From the NCBI RefSeq assembly GCF_900106015.1, contig NZ_LT629797.1, positions 930,001 to 994,000 on the forward strand: DNA of 64,000 bases, given 5' to 3'. The translations under genes and the position numbers were made by a program. The notes under the pieces were generated by a model. The model ran no database searches, was not told the origin of the DNA, and saw only the letters and a list, made by a program, of their open reading frames with translations. Below, piece by piece: positions 1-8,479 of the stretch (positions within the stretch are counted from its first letter, which is position 1; each line of letters opens with the position of its first letter). The stretch comes from Pseudomonas sihuiensis. Its GTDB lineage: Bacteria > Pseudomonadota > Gammaproteobacteria > Pseudomonadales > Pseudomonadaceae.

Positions 1-638
1 GGGTGACCCGTGGTGTGGCGCTCAAATACGGCCATCGCGCCAGCTTCATGGCCAAGCCTTATCTGCAGTATCCCGGCAGCGGCATGCACATCCACGTCAG
101 CCTGTACGACGAAGCCGGTGACAACCTGCTGGCGCGTGATGAGCAGCGTCCGCTGCGGCATGCCGTGGCCGGTTGCCTGGAACTGCTGCCGGAGCTGATG
201 CCGATCTACGCGCCGAACCACAACAGCTATCGTCGCTTCGGCGCTCAGGTGAACTCGGCGAGCAAGGCCAGTTGGGGCTTCGAAGACCGCGACGCCTGCG
301 TGCGTATTCCCGAGTCGGACGCGCGCGACCTGCGCCTGGAATTCCGCCTGCCGGGCGCCGATGCCAACCCCTATCTGGTGCTGGCGGCATTGCTGACCAG
401 TATCGAGCATGGCCTCGACGCCAAGGTCGAGCCCATTGCACCGCTCAATGACGACCGCACCAGCGGCGTCGACTTTCCCAAGGACATGCTCGACGCCGTG
501 CGCCGCATGCAGGCCAGTGAGCGCGTTGCCGCGGGGCTGGGCAGCGAGTTCGTCATGGTCTATTGCGAGAACAAACGCCAGGATCACCTGGCCTTCATGC
601 ACGACATCAGCCCGCGCGAATACCGCTGGTACCTGTGA
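1..638 (+). CDS. spuB: gamma-glutamylpolyamine synthetase (glutamine synthetase family), 3' part
   Basis: The gene enters from the left edge; 211 codons of the C-terminal catalytic half are visible (frame begins at base 3). Glutamine synthetase signatures are present: GSGMHIHVSL near the start, then NSYRRFG and DRDACVRIPES, which supply ATP- and substrate-binding His and Arg residues. GS-family enzymes of about 450 residues that sit next to a polyamine aminotransferase ligate glutamate to putrescine or other polyamines in the cytoplasm. Only 23 bases separate it from the SpuC-like gene, so the two are probably co-transcribed. The polyamine role is inferred from that neighbour; a different GS paralogue cannot be excluded because the N-terminal half is missing. 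Confidence 0.85.
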   Translation, partial: VTRGVALKYGHRASFMAKPYLQYPGSGMHIHVSLYDEAGDNLLARDEQRPLRHAVAGCLELLPELMPIYAPNHNSYRRFGAQVNSASKASWGFEDRDACVRIPESDARDLRLEFRLPGADANPYLVLAALLTSIEHGLDAKVEPIAPLNDDRTSGVDFPKDMLDAVRRMQASERVAAGLGSEFVMVYCENKRQDHLAFMHDISPREYRWYL

Positions 639-661
639 TGTCACGGATAGAAGGAGGCGCC

Positions 662-2041
662 ATGAACAACGCCGTAAACAACCCCAAGACCACACACTGG
701 CAGGCCCTGAGCCAGGCTCACCACCTGGCACCATTCAGTGATTACAAGCAGCTGGCCGAGAAGGGCCCGCGCATCATCACCGAGGCAAAAGGCGTGCACC
801 TGTGGGACAGCGAGGGCAACAAGATCCTCGATGGCATGGCCGGTCTTTGGTGCGTGGCGGTCGGCTATGGTCGCGAGGAGCTGGTCGAAGCTGCCGCTAC
901 GCAGATGCGCCAGTTGCCGTTCTACAACACCTTCTTCCAGACCGCCCATCCACCGGTGCTGGAGCTGGCCCATGCCATCTCCCAGCTGGCGCCGGCCGGC
1001 ATGAACCATGTGTTCTTCACCGGGTCGGGCTCGGAGGGCAACGACACCATGCTGCGCCTGGTACGCCACTACTGGGCGTGCAAGGGGCAGCCTGCGAAGA
1101 AGATCATCATCGGCCGCGACAACGGTTATCACGGTTCCACCGTGGCCGGCGCCAGCCTCGGCGGCATGAAGTTCATGCACGAGCAGGGCGATCTGCCGAT
1201 TCCGGGCATCGCCCATATCCCGCAGCCCTACTGGTTCGGCGAGGGCGGCGACCAGTCGCCGGAGGAATTCGGCATCTGGGCAGCCGATCAGCTGGAGAAG
1301 AAGATTCTCGAGCTGGGCGAAGAAAACGTTGCCGCCTTTATCGCCGAGCCGATCCAGGGCGCCGGCGGCGTGATCATCCCGCCCGAGACCTACTGGCCGC
1401 GGATCAAGGAGATCCTGGCCAAGTACGACATTCTGTTCGTGGCCGACGAGGTGATCTGCGGTTTCGGCCGTACCGGCGAGTGGTTCGGCAGCCAGTACTA
1501 CGACCTCAAGCCGGACCTGATGACCATCGCCAAGGGCCTTACCAGCGGCTACGTGCCGATGGGCGGGCTGATCGTCAGCGACAAGGTATTCGAGGTGATC
1601 GAGGCGCATGGCGACTTCAACCACGGCTTCACCTATTCCGGGCATCCGGTGGCGGCAGCGGTGGGGCTGGAGAACCTGCGCCTGCTCCGGGAAGAAGGCA
1701 TCGTCCAGCGGGTGAAGGCAGACACCGCGCCTTACCTGCAAAAGCGCCTGCGTGAACTGGCGGATCATCCGCTGGTGGGCGAAGTGCGTGGCGTCGGTAT
1801 GCTCGGTGCCATCGAGCTGGTACAGGACAAGGCCACGCGCAAGCGCTTCTCCGGTGATGTGGGCGTGGGTATGGTGTGCCGTGGCCACTGCTTCAACAAC
1901 GGCCTGATCATGCGCGCGGTGGGCGACACCATGATCATCGCGCCGCCTCTGGTAATCAACCAGGCGGAAGTGGATGAGCTGGTGGAGAAAGCGCGCAAGT
2001 GTCTGGATCTGACCTGGGAGCAGGTTCGCGGTCTGGCGTAA
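662..2041 (+). CDS. spuC: polyamine (putrescine):pyruvate aminotransferase
   Basis: Encodes a 459-residue class III PLP aminotransferase. The cofactor site is clear: GSGSEGND near 121-128, the ADEV aspartate at 262, and the Schiff-base lysine at 291 in TIAKGLTSG. The ATG at 662 is chosen because AAGGAGG lies at 650-656; an in-frame start further upstream at 563 would overlap the preceding gene. Members paired with glutamylpolyamine synthetase move the amino group of putrescine or related amines to pyruvate, giving the aldehyde for GABA formation. In P. aeruginosa the homologous operon continues into the spuDEFGH transporter; here a terminator follows instead, so uptake genes must lie elsewhere. 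Confidence 0.92.
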   Translation: MNNAVNNPKTTHWQALSQAHHLAPFSDYKQLAEKGPRIITEAKGVHLWDSEGNKILDGMAGLWCVAVGYGREELVEAAATQMRQLPFYNTFFQTAHPPVLELAHAISQLAPAGMNHVFFTGSGSEGNDTMLRLVRHYWACKGQPAKKIIIGRDNGYHGSTVAGASLGGMKFMHEQGDLPIPGIAHIPQPYWFGEGGDQSPEEFGIWAADQLEKKILELGEENVAAFIAEPIQGAGGVIIPPETYWPRIKEILAKYDILFVADEVICGFGRTGEWFGSQYYDLKPDLMTIAKGLTSGYVPMGGLIVSDKVFEVIEAHGDFNHGFTYSGHPVAAAVGLENLRLLREEGIVQRVKADTAPYLQKRLRELADHPLVGEVRGVGMLGAIELVQDKATRKRFSGDVGVGMVCRGHCFNNGLIMRAVGDTMIIAPPLVINQAEVDELVEKARKCLDLTWEQVRGLA

Positions 2042-2082
2042 TTCAAGAAGGTGCGCGTAGCGCGCACCGGCCAGGCAAATGA

Positions 2083-2120
2083 AAACCCCGCGACCGGTGA
2101 CGGTGGCGGGGTTTCGTTTT
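2083..2120 (+). terminator. terminator between spuC and the convergent esterase gene
   Basis: AAACCCCGC at 2083-2091 pairs with GCGGGGTTT at 2106-2114, followed by CG and a run of T to 2121. It lies 41 bases after the spuC stop and just before the end of the convergent esterase gene, so it may serve both. Confidence 0.85.
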
Positions 2121-2128
2121 TCAGCCGC

Positions 2129-3145
2129 TTACTTGAGGCTGTTTTTCAACGTCTGTGCTGCCTGATCCATGGCGGAGCGTACCGCCGGGACTTCGGACAC
2201 CACATTGAGCAGGCCGTAGTCGTGGATCATGCCGTTGTAGCGCACGGCGGTCACCGGTACGCCGGCGGCGTTCAGGCGGCGAGCGTAGGCTTCGCCTTCG
2301 TCGCGCAGCACGTCCATCTCGGCGGTCTGCACCAGTGCTGGCGGCAGGCCTTTGAGCTGTTCCAGGCTGGCGCGCAGGGGTGATGCATGGATCTCGTTAC
2401 GCTGCTTCGGGTCGGTGGTGTAGTTGTCCCAGAACCATTCCATCATGCCGCGGGTCAGGAAGTGGCCTTCGGCGAACTGGTTGTAGGAGCCATTGTTGAA
2501 GTTGGCGTCGGTCACCGGCCACAGCAGCACCTGGGCGCGCAGTTTCGGCGTCCCGGCTTCCTTGGCCTTGATGGCCACCACGGCGGCCATGTTGCCGCCG
2601 ACGCTGTTACCGGCCACTGCCAGGCGCGAGCCGTCGACACCGATCTGGCTGCCGTTGTCAGCCACCCACTTCGTGGCGGCATAGGCCTGGTTGATCGCGG
2701 TCGGGTATTTGGCTTCGGGTGATGGCGTGTAGTCGACATAGATCGCGGCGGCGCCGGAACCTACTACCAGGTCGCGGATCAGGCGTTCGTGGGTCGGATA
2801 ATCACCCAGTACCCAGCCACCGCCGTGGAAGAACATGAAGCCCGGCAGAATGCCGCGAGCGCCTTCAGGACGTACCACCTTGAGGGTGAGCGACTGGCCA
2901 TTAACCTGGATCACCTTGGTGTCCACGATAATGCCGGACAGGTCCACCTTGACGCTGGCCTGAGCACCTACCAGTACGGCGCGGGCGTCTTTCGGCGAGA
3001 GGGTTTCCAGCGGCTGACCACCACCGGCTGCCAGGGCATCGAGAAAGCCCTGGGTGTTGCGCTCCACGCCGGGGCTGCCTGCGGCGAAGCTGCTGTTGAT
3101 GGCCAGGGCAAGCAGCCCGGCAGTCAGAGTGCGAGAAAATTTCAT
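2129..3145 (-). CDS. exported alpha/beta hydrolase (HSL-type esterase)
   Basis: 338 residues with a signal peptide of about 22 residues, so probably periplasmic or secreted. Hallmarks of the hormone-sensitive-lipase family are visible: oxyanion-hole HGGG at 107-110, nucleophile Ser181 in GNSVGGN, likely Asp278 in EMDVLRDEG and His308 in IHDYG. The nucleophile elbow has Asn where GDSAGG usually has Asp. ATG 3145 is preferred over a TTG two codons upstream because ACAGGAG stands seven bases before it. The substrate is unknown; short-chain ester or lactone hydrolysis is the family expectation. The DUF2790 gene is just upstream on the same strand (36-bp gap). Confidence 0.85.
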   Translation of the reverse strand: MKFSRTLTAGLLALAINSSFAAGSPGVERNTQGFLDALAAGGGQPLETLSPKDARAVLVGAQASVKVDLSGIIVDTKVIQVNGQSLTLKVVRPEGARGILPGFMFFHGGGWVLGDYPTHERLIRDLVVGSGAAAIYVDYTPSPEAKYPTAINQAYAATKWVADNGSQIGVDGSRLAVAGNSVGGNMAAVVAIKAKEAGTPKLRAQVLLWPVTDANFNNGSYNQFAEGHFLTRGMMEWFWDNYTTDPKQRNEIHASPLRASLEQLKGLPPALVQTAEMDVLRDEGEAYARRLNAAGVPVTAVRYNGMIHDYGLLNVVSEVPAVRSAMDQAAQTLKNSLK

Positions 3146-3181
3146 GGTCAAACTCCTGTCGATCAGTTGGGTGGCTGGTTG

Positions 3182-3442
3182 TCAGTTCTGGTTGGTGCAA
3201 ACGCTGGAGAGTTGTTCGTAGTCGAGAACTTCCACGTCACCCGCGCTGTTGCGGTAGGTCATCGTTGCCGTGACCACTTCGCACTGCGAGCTGTTAGGCA
3301 CGTCGATGGAAATCACCTTGGCGATATCCAGGTTCTGGCCGTAGCGGTAGGGCGTGGCCTCGGCGCTGTGGGCGAGGGTGGTGAGCGACGCGCTGAACGC
3401 GAGGGCAGTCAGGGCGGTGGCGAGCAGGGTGCGGGTTTTCAT
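3182..3442 (-). CDS. DUF2790 small exported protein
   Basis: 86 residues: a cleavable signal peptide (about 26 residues ending in an Ala-rich AHSAEA stretch) followed by a roughly 60-residue domain with two cysteines. This resembles the DUF2790 family of small periplasmic Pseudomonas proteins, whose role is unknown to me. The start is fixed by AAGAGGAG five to eight bases before ATG 3442; the longer reading frame upstream is not exported-protein-like. It lies between ohr and the esterase on the same strand, but the gaps (59 and 36 bp) do not prove an operon. Confidence 0.75.
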   Translation of the reverse strand: MKTRTLLATALTALAFSASLTTLAHSAEATPYRYGQNLDIAKVISIDVPNSSQCEVVTATMTYRNSAGDVEVLDYEQLSSVCTNQN

Positions 3443-3501
3443 GGCGGTTCTCCTCTTGGAGCCGCGCTCGGGCTGTGGCCGCGAGCGCTGGCTGCTAACT
3501 G

Positions 3502-3927
3502 TCAGACGATGGTCAAGGTGACGTCGATGTTGCCGCGGGTGGCGTTGGAGTACGGGCAAACGATGTGCGCGCGATCCACCAGGGTTTGTGCGGCTTCCGG
3601 GGTCAGGCCGGGCAGGCTGATGCGCAGTTCCACCTCGATACCGAAGCCGGTGGGGATGGCGCCGATGCCGACGGTGCCTTCGATGAAGGTGTCAGCCGGG
3701 ATGCTCAGCTTGTCGCGGGCGGCGACGAATTTCAGGGCACCGAGGAAGCAGGCGGAATAACCGGCGGCGAACAGCTGCTCCGGGTTGGTGCCGTTACCGC
3801 CGGCGCCACCCAGTTCTTTCGGGGTGGACAGGGCGATGTCGAGGATGCCGTCGGAGGAGACAGCGCGGCCTTCACGGCCACCAAAGGCTTCAGCGGTTGC
3901 ACGGTAGAGAACGTTTTCGATAGTCAT
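3502..3927 (-). CDS. ohr: organic hydroperoxide resistance protein (OsmC/Ohr family)
   Basis: 141 residues, the usual Ohr length. Reactive Cys60 ([10 protein letters not shown]) and resolving Cys124 ([10 protein letters not shown]) are at the positions typical of Pseudomonas Ohr, and Arg18 lies in the N-terminal loop. Ohr is a cytoplasmic thiol peroxidase that reduces organic and lipid hydroperoxides using lipoylated proteins. The sensor gene ohrR lies upstream on the same strand, separated by 360 bp that holds a candidate operator. Confidence 0.95.
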   Translation of the reverse strand: MTIENVLYRATAEAFGGREGRAVSSDGILDIALSTPKELGGAGGNGTNPEQLFAAGYSACFLGALKFVAARDKLSIPADTFIEGTVGIGAIPTGFGIEVELRISLPGLTPEAAQTLVDRAHIVCPYSNATRGNIDVTLTIV

Positions 3928-4010
3928 GGCATTGATCCTTGTCGGTGGGGTAGTGATGGATTGGCTTGCTAATCTTTTGTGCGCTAACCGTTTCCATGGA
4001 GCGAACTATA

Positions 4011-4042
4011 TTGCGCAAAATATTAGTGCACAAGACAATTGT
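4011..4042. promoter_or_regulatory. candidate OhrR operator in the 360-bp ohrR-ohr gap
   Basis: The gap 3928-4287 carries no credible gene but is AT-rich near ohr. Two dyads stand out: TTGCGCA (4011-4017) facing TGCACAA (4027-4033), one mismatch, and the perfect ACAATTGT at 4035-4042. OhrR proteins bind AT-rich dyads containing ACAATT-like half sites, and the position 85-115 bp before the ohr ATG fits repression of ohr. No footprint is known to me for this exact sequence. I see nothing coding in the remainder of the gap, only a GC-rich stretch after ohrR. Confidence 0.45.
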
Positions 4043-4287
4043 ATGGAAGATTTGGTTATAGATTTTTGATTTTCAGGAATAAGCAGGCACGACAGGGGGG
4101 GGTAGCCATGCTTTGCAGTAGATGCCGTAGGTGATTTGGCAGAATCAGACCGAATAGAGGCTCAGGAGAAGCCCGTGATGCGTGGAGATGGACGATGAGG
4201 CCGCTGAATACGGCGCGCACGAGACTTTGCCCGGCTAGGGGGTTCTACGGGGCAGCGGAAGCAGGCGATGGCCGGCACCGCCTGGGA

Positions 4288-4740
4288 TCAGAGGGCGTCT
4301 TGCAGATGGCCGCGCAGTTCTATCAGGTCATCACGCAGCTTGCCCAGTTGCGCCATGTTCAACGCAGAAGCCTTGAGGATGCAGGCAGGCAATGCTTTGG
4401 CCTGTTCGTGCAGGGCGCGACCCTTGTCGGTCAGGTACAGCTGTACCACACGTTCATCCTGGCTGCTGCGCTGGCGCTGCAGCAGGCCTTCGCTCTCCAG
4501 GCGCTTGAGCAGAGGCGTCAACGAGCCCGGATCGGTCAGCATGCGTGCGCTGATCTCACTGACGGTGATGCCCTCGTTTTCCCACAGCACCAGCATGGCC
4601 AGATATTGCGGATAGGTGAGACCGAGCGCCTGCAGCAGGGGCTTGTAGGTCTTGGTCATCATCAGCGAGGTGGAATAGAGGGCGAAGCACAGCTGGTTAT
4701 CCAGCATCAGCTCGGCGCAGGGTTCCACTTGGGAGGTCAT
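4288..4740 (-). CDS. ohrR: MarR-family organic peroxide sensor OhrR
   Basis: 150 residues. The N-terminal LDNQLCFALYS carries the reactive Cys18 that OhrR oxidises on meeting organic peroxides, followed by the family-typical TKTYKPLLQALGLTYPQYL. A winged helix follows (ISARMLTDPGSLTPLLKRLE). ATG 4740 is chosen by alignment with the family; the ribosome site before it is weak. Reduced OhrR represses ohr, which lies downstream on the same strand. Confidence 0.93.
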   Translation of the reverse strand: MTSQVEPCAELMLDNQLCFALYSTSLMMTKTYKPLLQALGLTYPQYLAMLVLWENEGITVSEISARMLTDPGSLTPLLKRLESEGLLQRQRSSQDERVVQLYLTDKGRALHEQAKALPACILKASALNMAQLGKLRDDLIELRGHLQDAL

Positions 4741-4811
4741 GGCATTGGCCTGTGCAAATGTGGTTGGTGTTGTCGGCAAGCGGTGCGGAGGTAATCCGCA
4801 CCCAGATGGCA

Positions 4812-5129
4812 TCAGCCGCAGGATACGCGGGTGATCACTCGCTGATCATCAACGTTGAGGTTAAGGCGTTGACCATTGTATTCCAAGGTCACCACGCTGT
4901 CGGGTGTGAGTATGCGAGCCGTGCTGGCCCCGGCTTGCTGGCGTGCCTGCTCGAGCAGTTCGGGCGTTGCGGTCTTGCCTTTGAAGTGCTCGACGGCGGA
5001 CGAGGTGCAGCTGTCCGGCGTCGGGCCACTCGGTGCGGCAGCGGAGGTCGGTTTCTCGGCGGTGCTGCTGCAGCCGGCTGCAAGCAGGGTGGCGCCCAGG
5101 ATGAGGCAGAGACGAGTTTTGAAATTCAA
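4812..5129 (-). CDS. lipoprotein with I78-type peptidase inhibitor domain
   Basis: 105 residues. A type II signal peptide ends at lipobox LAAGC (Cys20), followed by a low-complexity Ala/Pro/Ser linker. The C-terminal part (about 47-105) ends in the I78 signature: DSVVTLEYNGQRLNL and a terminal R-V-S-C-G. I78 proteins are small potato-inhibitor-like serine protease inhibitors. Here it would be lipid-anchored in the envelope. The target protease is unknown. Confidence 0.8.
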   Translation of the reverse strand: MNFKTRLCLILGATLLAAGCSSTAEKPTSAAAPSGPTPDSCTSSAVEHFKGKTATPELLEQARQQAGASTARILTPDSVVTLEYNGQRLNLNVDDQRVITRVSCG

Positions 5130-5146
5130 TGCATGAGCTCCTTGGG

Positions 5147-5797
5147 TTATTGCGCGCCTTCCAGGCGCGCCAGACGTTCTTCGAGGGCGGCGATGCGCGT
5201 TTCCAGTTCGACCAGTCGATCTTCGTTAGGTGCCGCAGCCTCCCCACGAGCAGCAGGGCGGCTGGCCAGCAAGCTTTCCATATCTGCAGATTCGCCCAGC
5301 AGATGCATGTAGCGATCCTCGCGCTGACCACTCTGGCGTGGTAGCAGAAGCGCCAGACCGCGACCGATCAGACGTTCCAACTGATGCTGGACCTCGGCGA
5401 CATCGTCGAAATCGTGCATGCGATTGCTGCGCGTGAGCAGCTCATTGAGCGTCTGCGGGCCACGCAACAGCAGCAGACCGAGCAATACCGTCTGCGGCTT
5501 GACCAACTCCAACTGCTTGTCGCAACGCTGTTCCCAGCGGTCGGCACGGCTGCCCATCACCAGATGTACCAGCTTGCGACCTTCGAGGCTGCGCAGATAG
5601 CGCCCGACTTCACCGGTTTCCAGGTTCATCAGCGGTTCGCGGCTGGTCTTCTGGTTACAGGCCAGTTGCACGGCATTGAGCGTCAGCGGGTAGGTTTCCG
5701 GCGTGGTCAGCTGCTTTTCGATCAGGCAGCCGAGGATGCGCACCTCGACGGCGTGCAGCGGGGTTTCACCAACCAGCGGGGATGGGGTGTGCGACAT
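5147..5797 (-). CDS. YceH family (DUF480) protein
   Basis: 216 residues, the normal size for YceH. The N-terminus shows the family-typical motif [21 protein letters not shown], followed by [11 protein letters not shown]. Two tandem winged-helix domains are expected, and a C-terminal helix rich in Glu, Arg and Leu (about 185-216) is likely a coiled coil. Function is uncharacterised; the fold suggests nucleic-acid binding. It is 17 bp upstream of the I78 lipoprotein gene and could be read through into it. Confidence 0.88.
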   Translation of the reverse strand: MSHTPSPLVGETPLHAVEVRILGCLIEKQLTTPETYPLTLNAVQLACNQKTSREPLMNLETGEVGRYLRSLEGRKLVHLVMGSRADRWEQRCDKQLELVKPQTVLLGLLLLRGPQTLNELLTRSNRMHDFDDVAEVQHQLERLIGRGLALLLPRQSGQREDRYMHLLGESADMESLLASRPAARGEAAAPNEDRLVELETRIAALEERLARLEGAQ

Positions 5798-5845
5798 GGA
5801 TCGATCCTGGCAGGAAGAACGCGCCTAGGTTAACGGCATCCGCGC

Positions 5846-6412
5846 TCAGCTGACAGGCTTCAATGTGTGTTCGAGCATGTCCAGGCTGGCGCCGAGCACC
5901 TGCTGGCGCGATTCCTGGCTGGCCATCATGCGCGCCAGCAGCAGGCTGCCCAGGCATTGCGCGAGAATCGTCCAGGCCAGTTGCGCGTCGCCGATGATCT
6001 CGGCCCAGGTGTTCTGCAACTGCAGGATCTGCTGCTCGGTACGCAGCCGCACGCGTTCATCGGCACGGGCGATCTCCGCGCCCAGGGCAGGCAGCACGCA
6101 ACCTTTATCCGGTTGCTCGACATGCGCCAGGCTGAGATAGGCCGCCAGGCAGCGTTGCAGCTTGTCGCGCCCAGCGTCACCCGCTTCGCCGCCAAGCCGG
6201 CTCAGGCTGTTACGCAGCTCGCGTTCGATCAGTTCAGCGAACAAATCGTCCTTGCTCGGGAAATGGCTGTAGAAGGCTGCGCCGGTCAGACCTATGGTTT
6301 TCATCAGCGCGTCCACGCCGGTCACGGCAAAACCTTGCTGCTTGGCAATCGCGCCGCTGCTGGCGAGCAGGCGCTCGCGGGTTTCGGCCTTGTGTTCGGC
6401 GGAATAACGCAT
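5846..6412 (-). CDS. TetR/AcrR family transcriptional regulator
   Basis: 188 residues. The N-terminal HTH spans about 10-55 and includes GVDALMKTIGLTGAAFYSHF, the classic TetR recognition helix. The C-terminal ligand domain is poorly conserved. The gene is divergent from the SDR gene at 6502, and an exact 14-bp palindrome lies between the two, so it probably represses the SDR/isomerase pair and itself. The ligand is unknown. Confidence 0.9.
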   Translation of the reverse strand: MRYSAEHKAETRERLLASSGAIAKQQGFAVTGVDALMKTIGLTGAAFYSHFPSKDDLFAELIERELRNSLSRLGGEAGDAGRDKLQRCLAAYLSLAHVEQPDKGCVLPALGAEIARADERVRLRTEQQILQLQNTWAEIIGDAQLAWTILAQCLGSLLLARMMASQESRQQVLGASLDMLEHTLKPVS

Positions 6413-6459
6413 GGATGACTCCGTTCTATGCTGGGTTGACCTGCCCGAGATAGTAGCAT

Positions 6460-6490
6460 AACGTTCGTTCAGCTAACGATCGTTAGTTAA
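6460..6490. promoter_or_regulatory. probable TetR operator between divergent genes
   Basis: CTAACGATCGTTAG at 6473-6486 is a perfect 14-bp palindrome, and the half-site-like AACGTTCGTT lies directly before it (6460-6469). The sites sit 11-40 bp before the SDR start and 50-75 bp before the regulator start. A TTGACC at 6436-6441 may be the -35 of the rightward promoter, but no good -10 is evident. Confidence 0.65.
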
Positions 6491-6501
6491 TGGAGGAAGC
6501 C

Positions 6502-7233
6502 ATGAACGAGAACAAGAAAGTCGCTTTGATCATCGGCGCGGGTGATGCCACCGGCGGCGCCATTGCTCGGCGTTTTGCTCGCGAGGGGTATGTCGCCTGC
6601 GTCACCCGGCGCAGCCTCGATAAACTGCAACCGCTGCTGGAAGAAATCCGTAGCGAGGGCGGCGAAGCCCATGGCTTTGCTTCCGATGCGCGACGTGAGG
6701 AGCAGGTGGCTGAACTGGTCGAAAGCATCGAGCGTGACATCGGGCCGATCGAGGTGATGGTGTTCAATATCGGCGCCAACGTGCCCTGCAGCATCCTCGA
6801 TGAAACCGCACGCAAGTACTTCAAGATCTGGGAAATGGCCTGCTTCTCCGGCTTTCTCACCAGCCAGGCGGTGGCCAGGCGCATGGTCACCCGCGGACGC
6901 GGCACCATCCTGTTCACCGGTGCTACTGCCGGCCTGCGTGGCGCCGCCGGATTTGCCGCTTTCGCCGGGGCCAAGCACGGCATCCGCGCGCTGGCGCAGA
7001 GCATGGCGCGTGAACTGGGACCGCTGAATATTCATGTCGCCCATGTGGTGGTGGACGGTGCCATCGATACCGCCTTTATCCGCGACAGCTTTCCCGAGCT
7101 ATACGCCAAGAAGGATCAGGATGGCATTCTCGATCCCGAGCATATCGCCGACAGCTACTGGTTCCTGCACGCTCAGCCGCGCGATGCCTGGACCTTCGAG
7201 CTGGATCTGCGCCCGTGGATCGAGCGCTGGTAA
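6502..7233 (+). CDS. atypical short-chain dehydrogenase/reductase-like protein
   Basis: 243 residues with a Rossmann fold; the glycine-rich GAGDATGGA is at 12-20. The start at 6502 is set by GGAGGAA eight bases before; an upstream in-frame ATG at 6490 contains that ribosome site. The catalytic tetrad is damaged: the expected Tyr-X3-Lys reads F154-A-G-A-K158, the usual Ser is Ala/Thr in TGATAG, and NNAG is replaced by NIGAN. Cofactor binding is likely, but classical SDR redox chemistry is doubtful. It probably forms an operon with the isomerase 43 bp downstream and is controlled by the divergent TetR protein. Confidence 0.85.
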   Translation: MNENKKVALIIGAGDATGGAIARRFAREGYVACVTRRSLDKLQPLLEEIRSEGGEAHGFASDARREEQVAELVESIERDIGPIEVMVFNIGANVPCSILDETARKYFKIWEMACFSGFLTSQAVARRMVTRGRGTILFTGATAGLRGAAGFAAFAGAKHGIRALAQSMARELGPLNIHVAHVVVDGAIDTAFIRDSFPELYAKKDQDGILDPEHIADSYWFLHAQPRDAWTFELDLRPWIERW

Positions 7234-7276
7234 CCTGCGCTGAACCCATAATCACAATAACGAGCGAGTGAAGCTG

Positions 7277-7870
7277 ATGAGCAAGACGGTGGAATTCTTC
7301 TTCGACCTGGGCAGCCCGGCGTCCTACCTGGCCCATACCCAGTTGCCTGATCTGTGTCGCGACGCCGGCGCTGAATTGGTCTATCGACCGATGCTGCTGG
7401 GCGCAGTGTTCCAGGCCACCGGCAACGCCTCGCCGGCAATGATTCCGGCCAAGGGGCGCTACATGCTGCGCGACCTGGCACGCTTTGCCGAGCGCTATGG
7501 CGTACCGATGCGCTTCAATCCGCATTTTCCGATCAATACCCTGACGCTGATGCGCTTGCTGGTGGCCGTTCAACTGCATCAGCCGGAGCGCTTCGACGAT
7601 GCCTTGCAGGCGCTATTCCGGGCGATCTGGGTCGACGGGGTGAATATGGGGGATCCGGCCAAGGTAGCAGGCGTGCTGGTCGCCGCTGGTTTCGATGCAG
7701 CCGCCCTGCAGGCGCAGATCGCTGAACCGGCAGTGAAGGACGCGCTCAAGGCGACTACCGAAGAGGCGGTCAAACGCGGCGTATTTGGCGCGCCGACCTG
7801 CTTTGTTGGCGGCGAGATGTTCTTCGGTCAGGATCGCCTGGATTTCGTTCGCGAAGCGCTTCGCGGCTAG
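7277..7870 (+). CDS. 2-hydroxychromene-2-carboxylate isomerase-like (DsbA family)
   Basis: 197 residues with a thioredoxin-like fold and helical insertion. FFFDLGSPASY near 7-17 carries the serine (Ser13) that replaces the redox cysteine in kappa-GST/HCCA isomerases, and the cis-Pro loop is GAPTCFVGGE near the C-terminus. Family members are glutathione-dependent isomerases, first known from naphthalene breakdown, but many chromosomal copies have no assigned substrate. No aromatic catabolism genes are nearby. The pairing with a TetR-controlled SDR suggests a detoxification or stress role (inference). Confidence 0.85.
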   Translation: MSKTVEFFFDLGSPASYLAHTQLPDLCRDAGAELVYRPMLLGAVFQATGNASPAMIPAKGRYMLRDLARFAERYGVPMRFNPHFPINTLTLMRLLVAVQLHQPERFDDALQALFRAIWVDGVNMGDPAKVAGVLVAAGFDAAALQAQIAEPAVKDALKATTEEAVKRGVFGAPTCFVGGEMFFGQDRLDFVREALRG

Positions 7871-7938
7871 GTGCTTTTCGTCCAGGGGCTGATGCCTGGC
7901 ACAATGGCCGGATCATTTTCCGGTCATTCGAGTAACCG

Positions 7939-8154
7939 ATGAACCCCGAAACGCTGAAACTCCTGGTGACCCGCCGTATGCCTTACGGCAAGTACAAGGA
8001 TCGACTGATCGCCGATCTACCGGGCCACTACCTCAACTGGTTCGCCCGCACGGGTTTCCCCAAGGGCGAGCTGGGTCAGCTGCTCGCGCTGATGCAGGAG
8101 ATCGATCACAACGGCCTCAAACCGTTGCTCGATCCGTTGCGCGACCGTTCGTAG
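7939..8154 (+). CDS. DUF3820 family small protein
   Basis: 71 residues, almost all one domain: MPYGKYKDRLIADLPGHYL then WFARTGFPKGELG. This matches DUF3820, a family annotated in Pfam as a putative quorum-sensing-regulated virulence factor; the molecular function is unknown. The TAG stop is formed by the first bases of the palindromic repeat beginning at 8151, so the repeat inserted at or shaped the gene's end. Confidence 0.85.
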   Translation: MNPETLKLLVTRRMPYGKYKDRLIADLPGHYLNWFARTGFPKGELGQLLALMQEIDHNGLKPLLDPLRDRS

Positions 8155-8209
8155 CCCGGATGCAATCCGGGGACAACTTCCGATCTCTCCCGGATTTCAT
8201 GCGGGCTAC
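8151..8209. repeat. REP-like palindrome, GTAGCCCGG type
   Basis: GTAGCCCGGATGCAATCCGG (8151-8170) faces its reverse complement at 8190-8209 with two mismatches and a 19-base loop. The same unit recurs at 16629-16688 and 54091-54150. REP palindromes of this kind are scattered between Pseudomonas genes and mobilised by RAYT transposases. Confidence 0.85.
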
Positions 8210-8230
8210 GACCCTACGTCTGGGTTGCCC

Positions 8231-8479
8231 TCAGTGCCAATTGCGGCCGTGATCCAGCTTCTGATCTACCAGCCATTTGCCATGGGCGATAGACGCGTGC
8301 TGGGCCTTGTTCAGGTCATCCATGAAGGCGTAATCCACCGGCAAGGTCTGGCGTTTGCTGGTGTTGCCGTTGGGATCGGTAATCTGGCAACCGCCGGCCC
8401 AGGGTGTCGGCAGGCCGGGGTGTTCCATGACGCTGGCGCGGATGGTGTGGTCGCGGTGGGTGCAGGTAAGCGCGCTCAT
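8231..8479 (-). CDS. hypothetical protein
   Basis: 82 residues; I do not recognise a named family. ATG 8479 is preferred because GAGGTGG precedes it. The sequence is hydrophilic, has no signal peptide, and contains WAGGCQITDPNGN, a pattern like that of small Pseudomonas proteins of unknown function. The 230 bp upstream (8480-8709) carry no other credible gene. Confidence 0.6.
   Translation of the reverse strand: MSALTCTHRDHTIRASVMEHPGLPTPWAGGCQITDPNGNTSKRQTLPVDYAFMDDLNKAQHASIAHGKWLVDQKLDHGRNWH

Noticed and set aside
641..1888. Long open frame on the minus strand across spuC
   Set aside because: It is the antisense of a clear aminotransferase gene, lacks a ribosome site and has no family features; high GC content explains long shadow frames.
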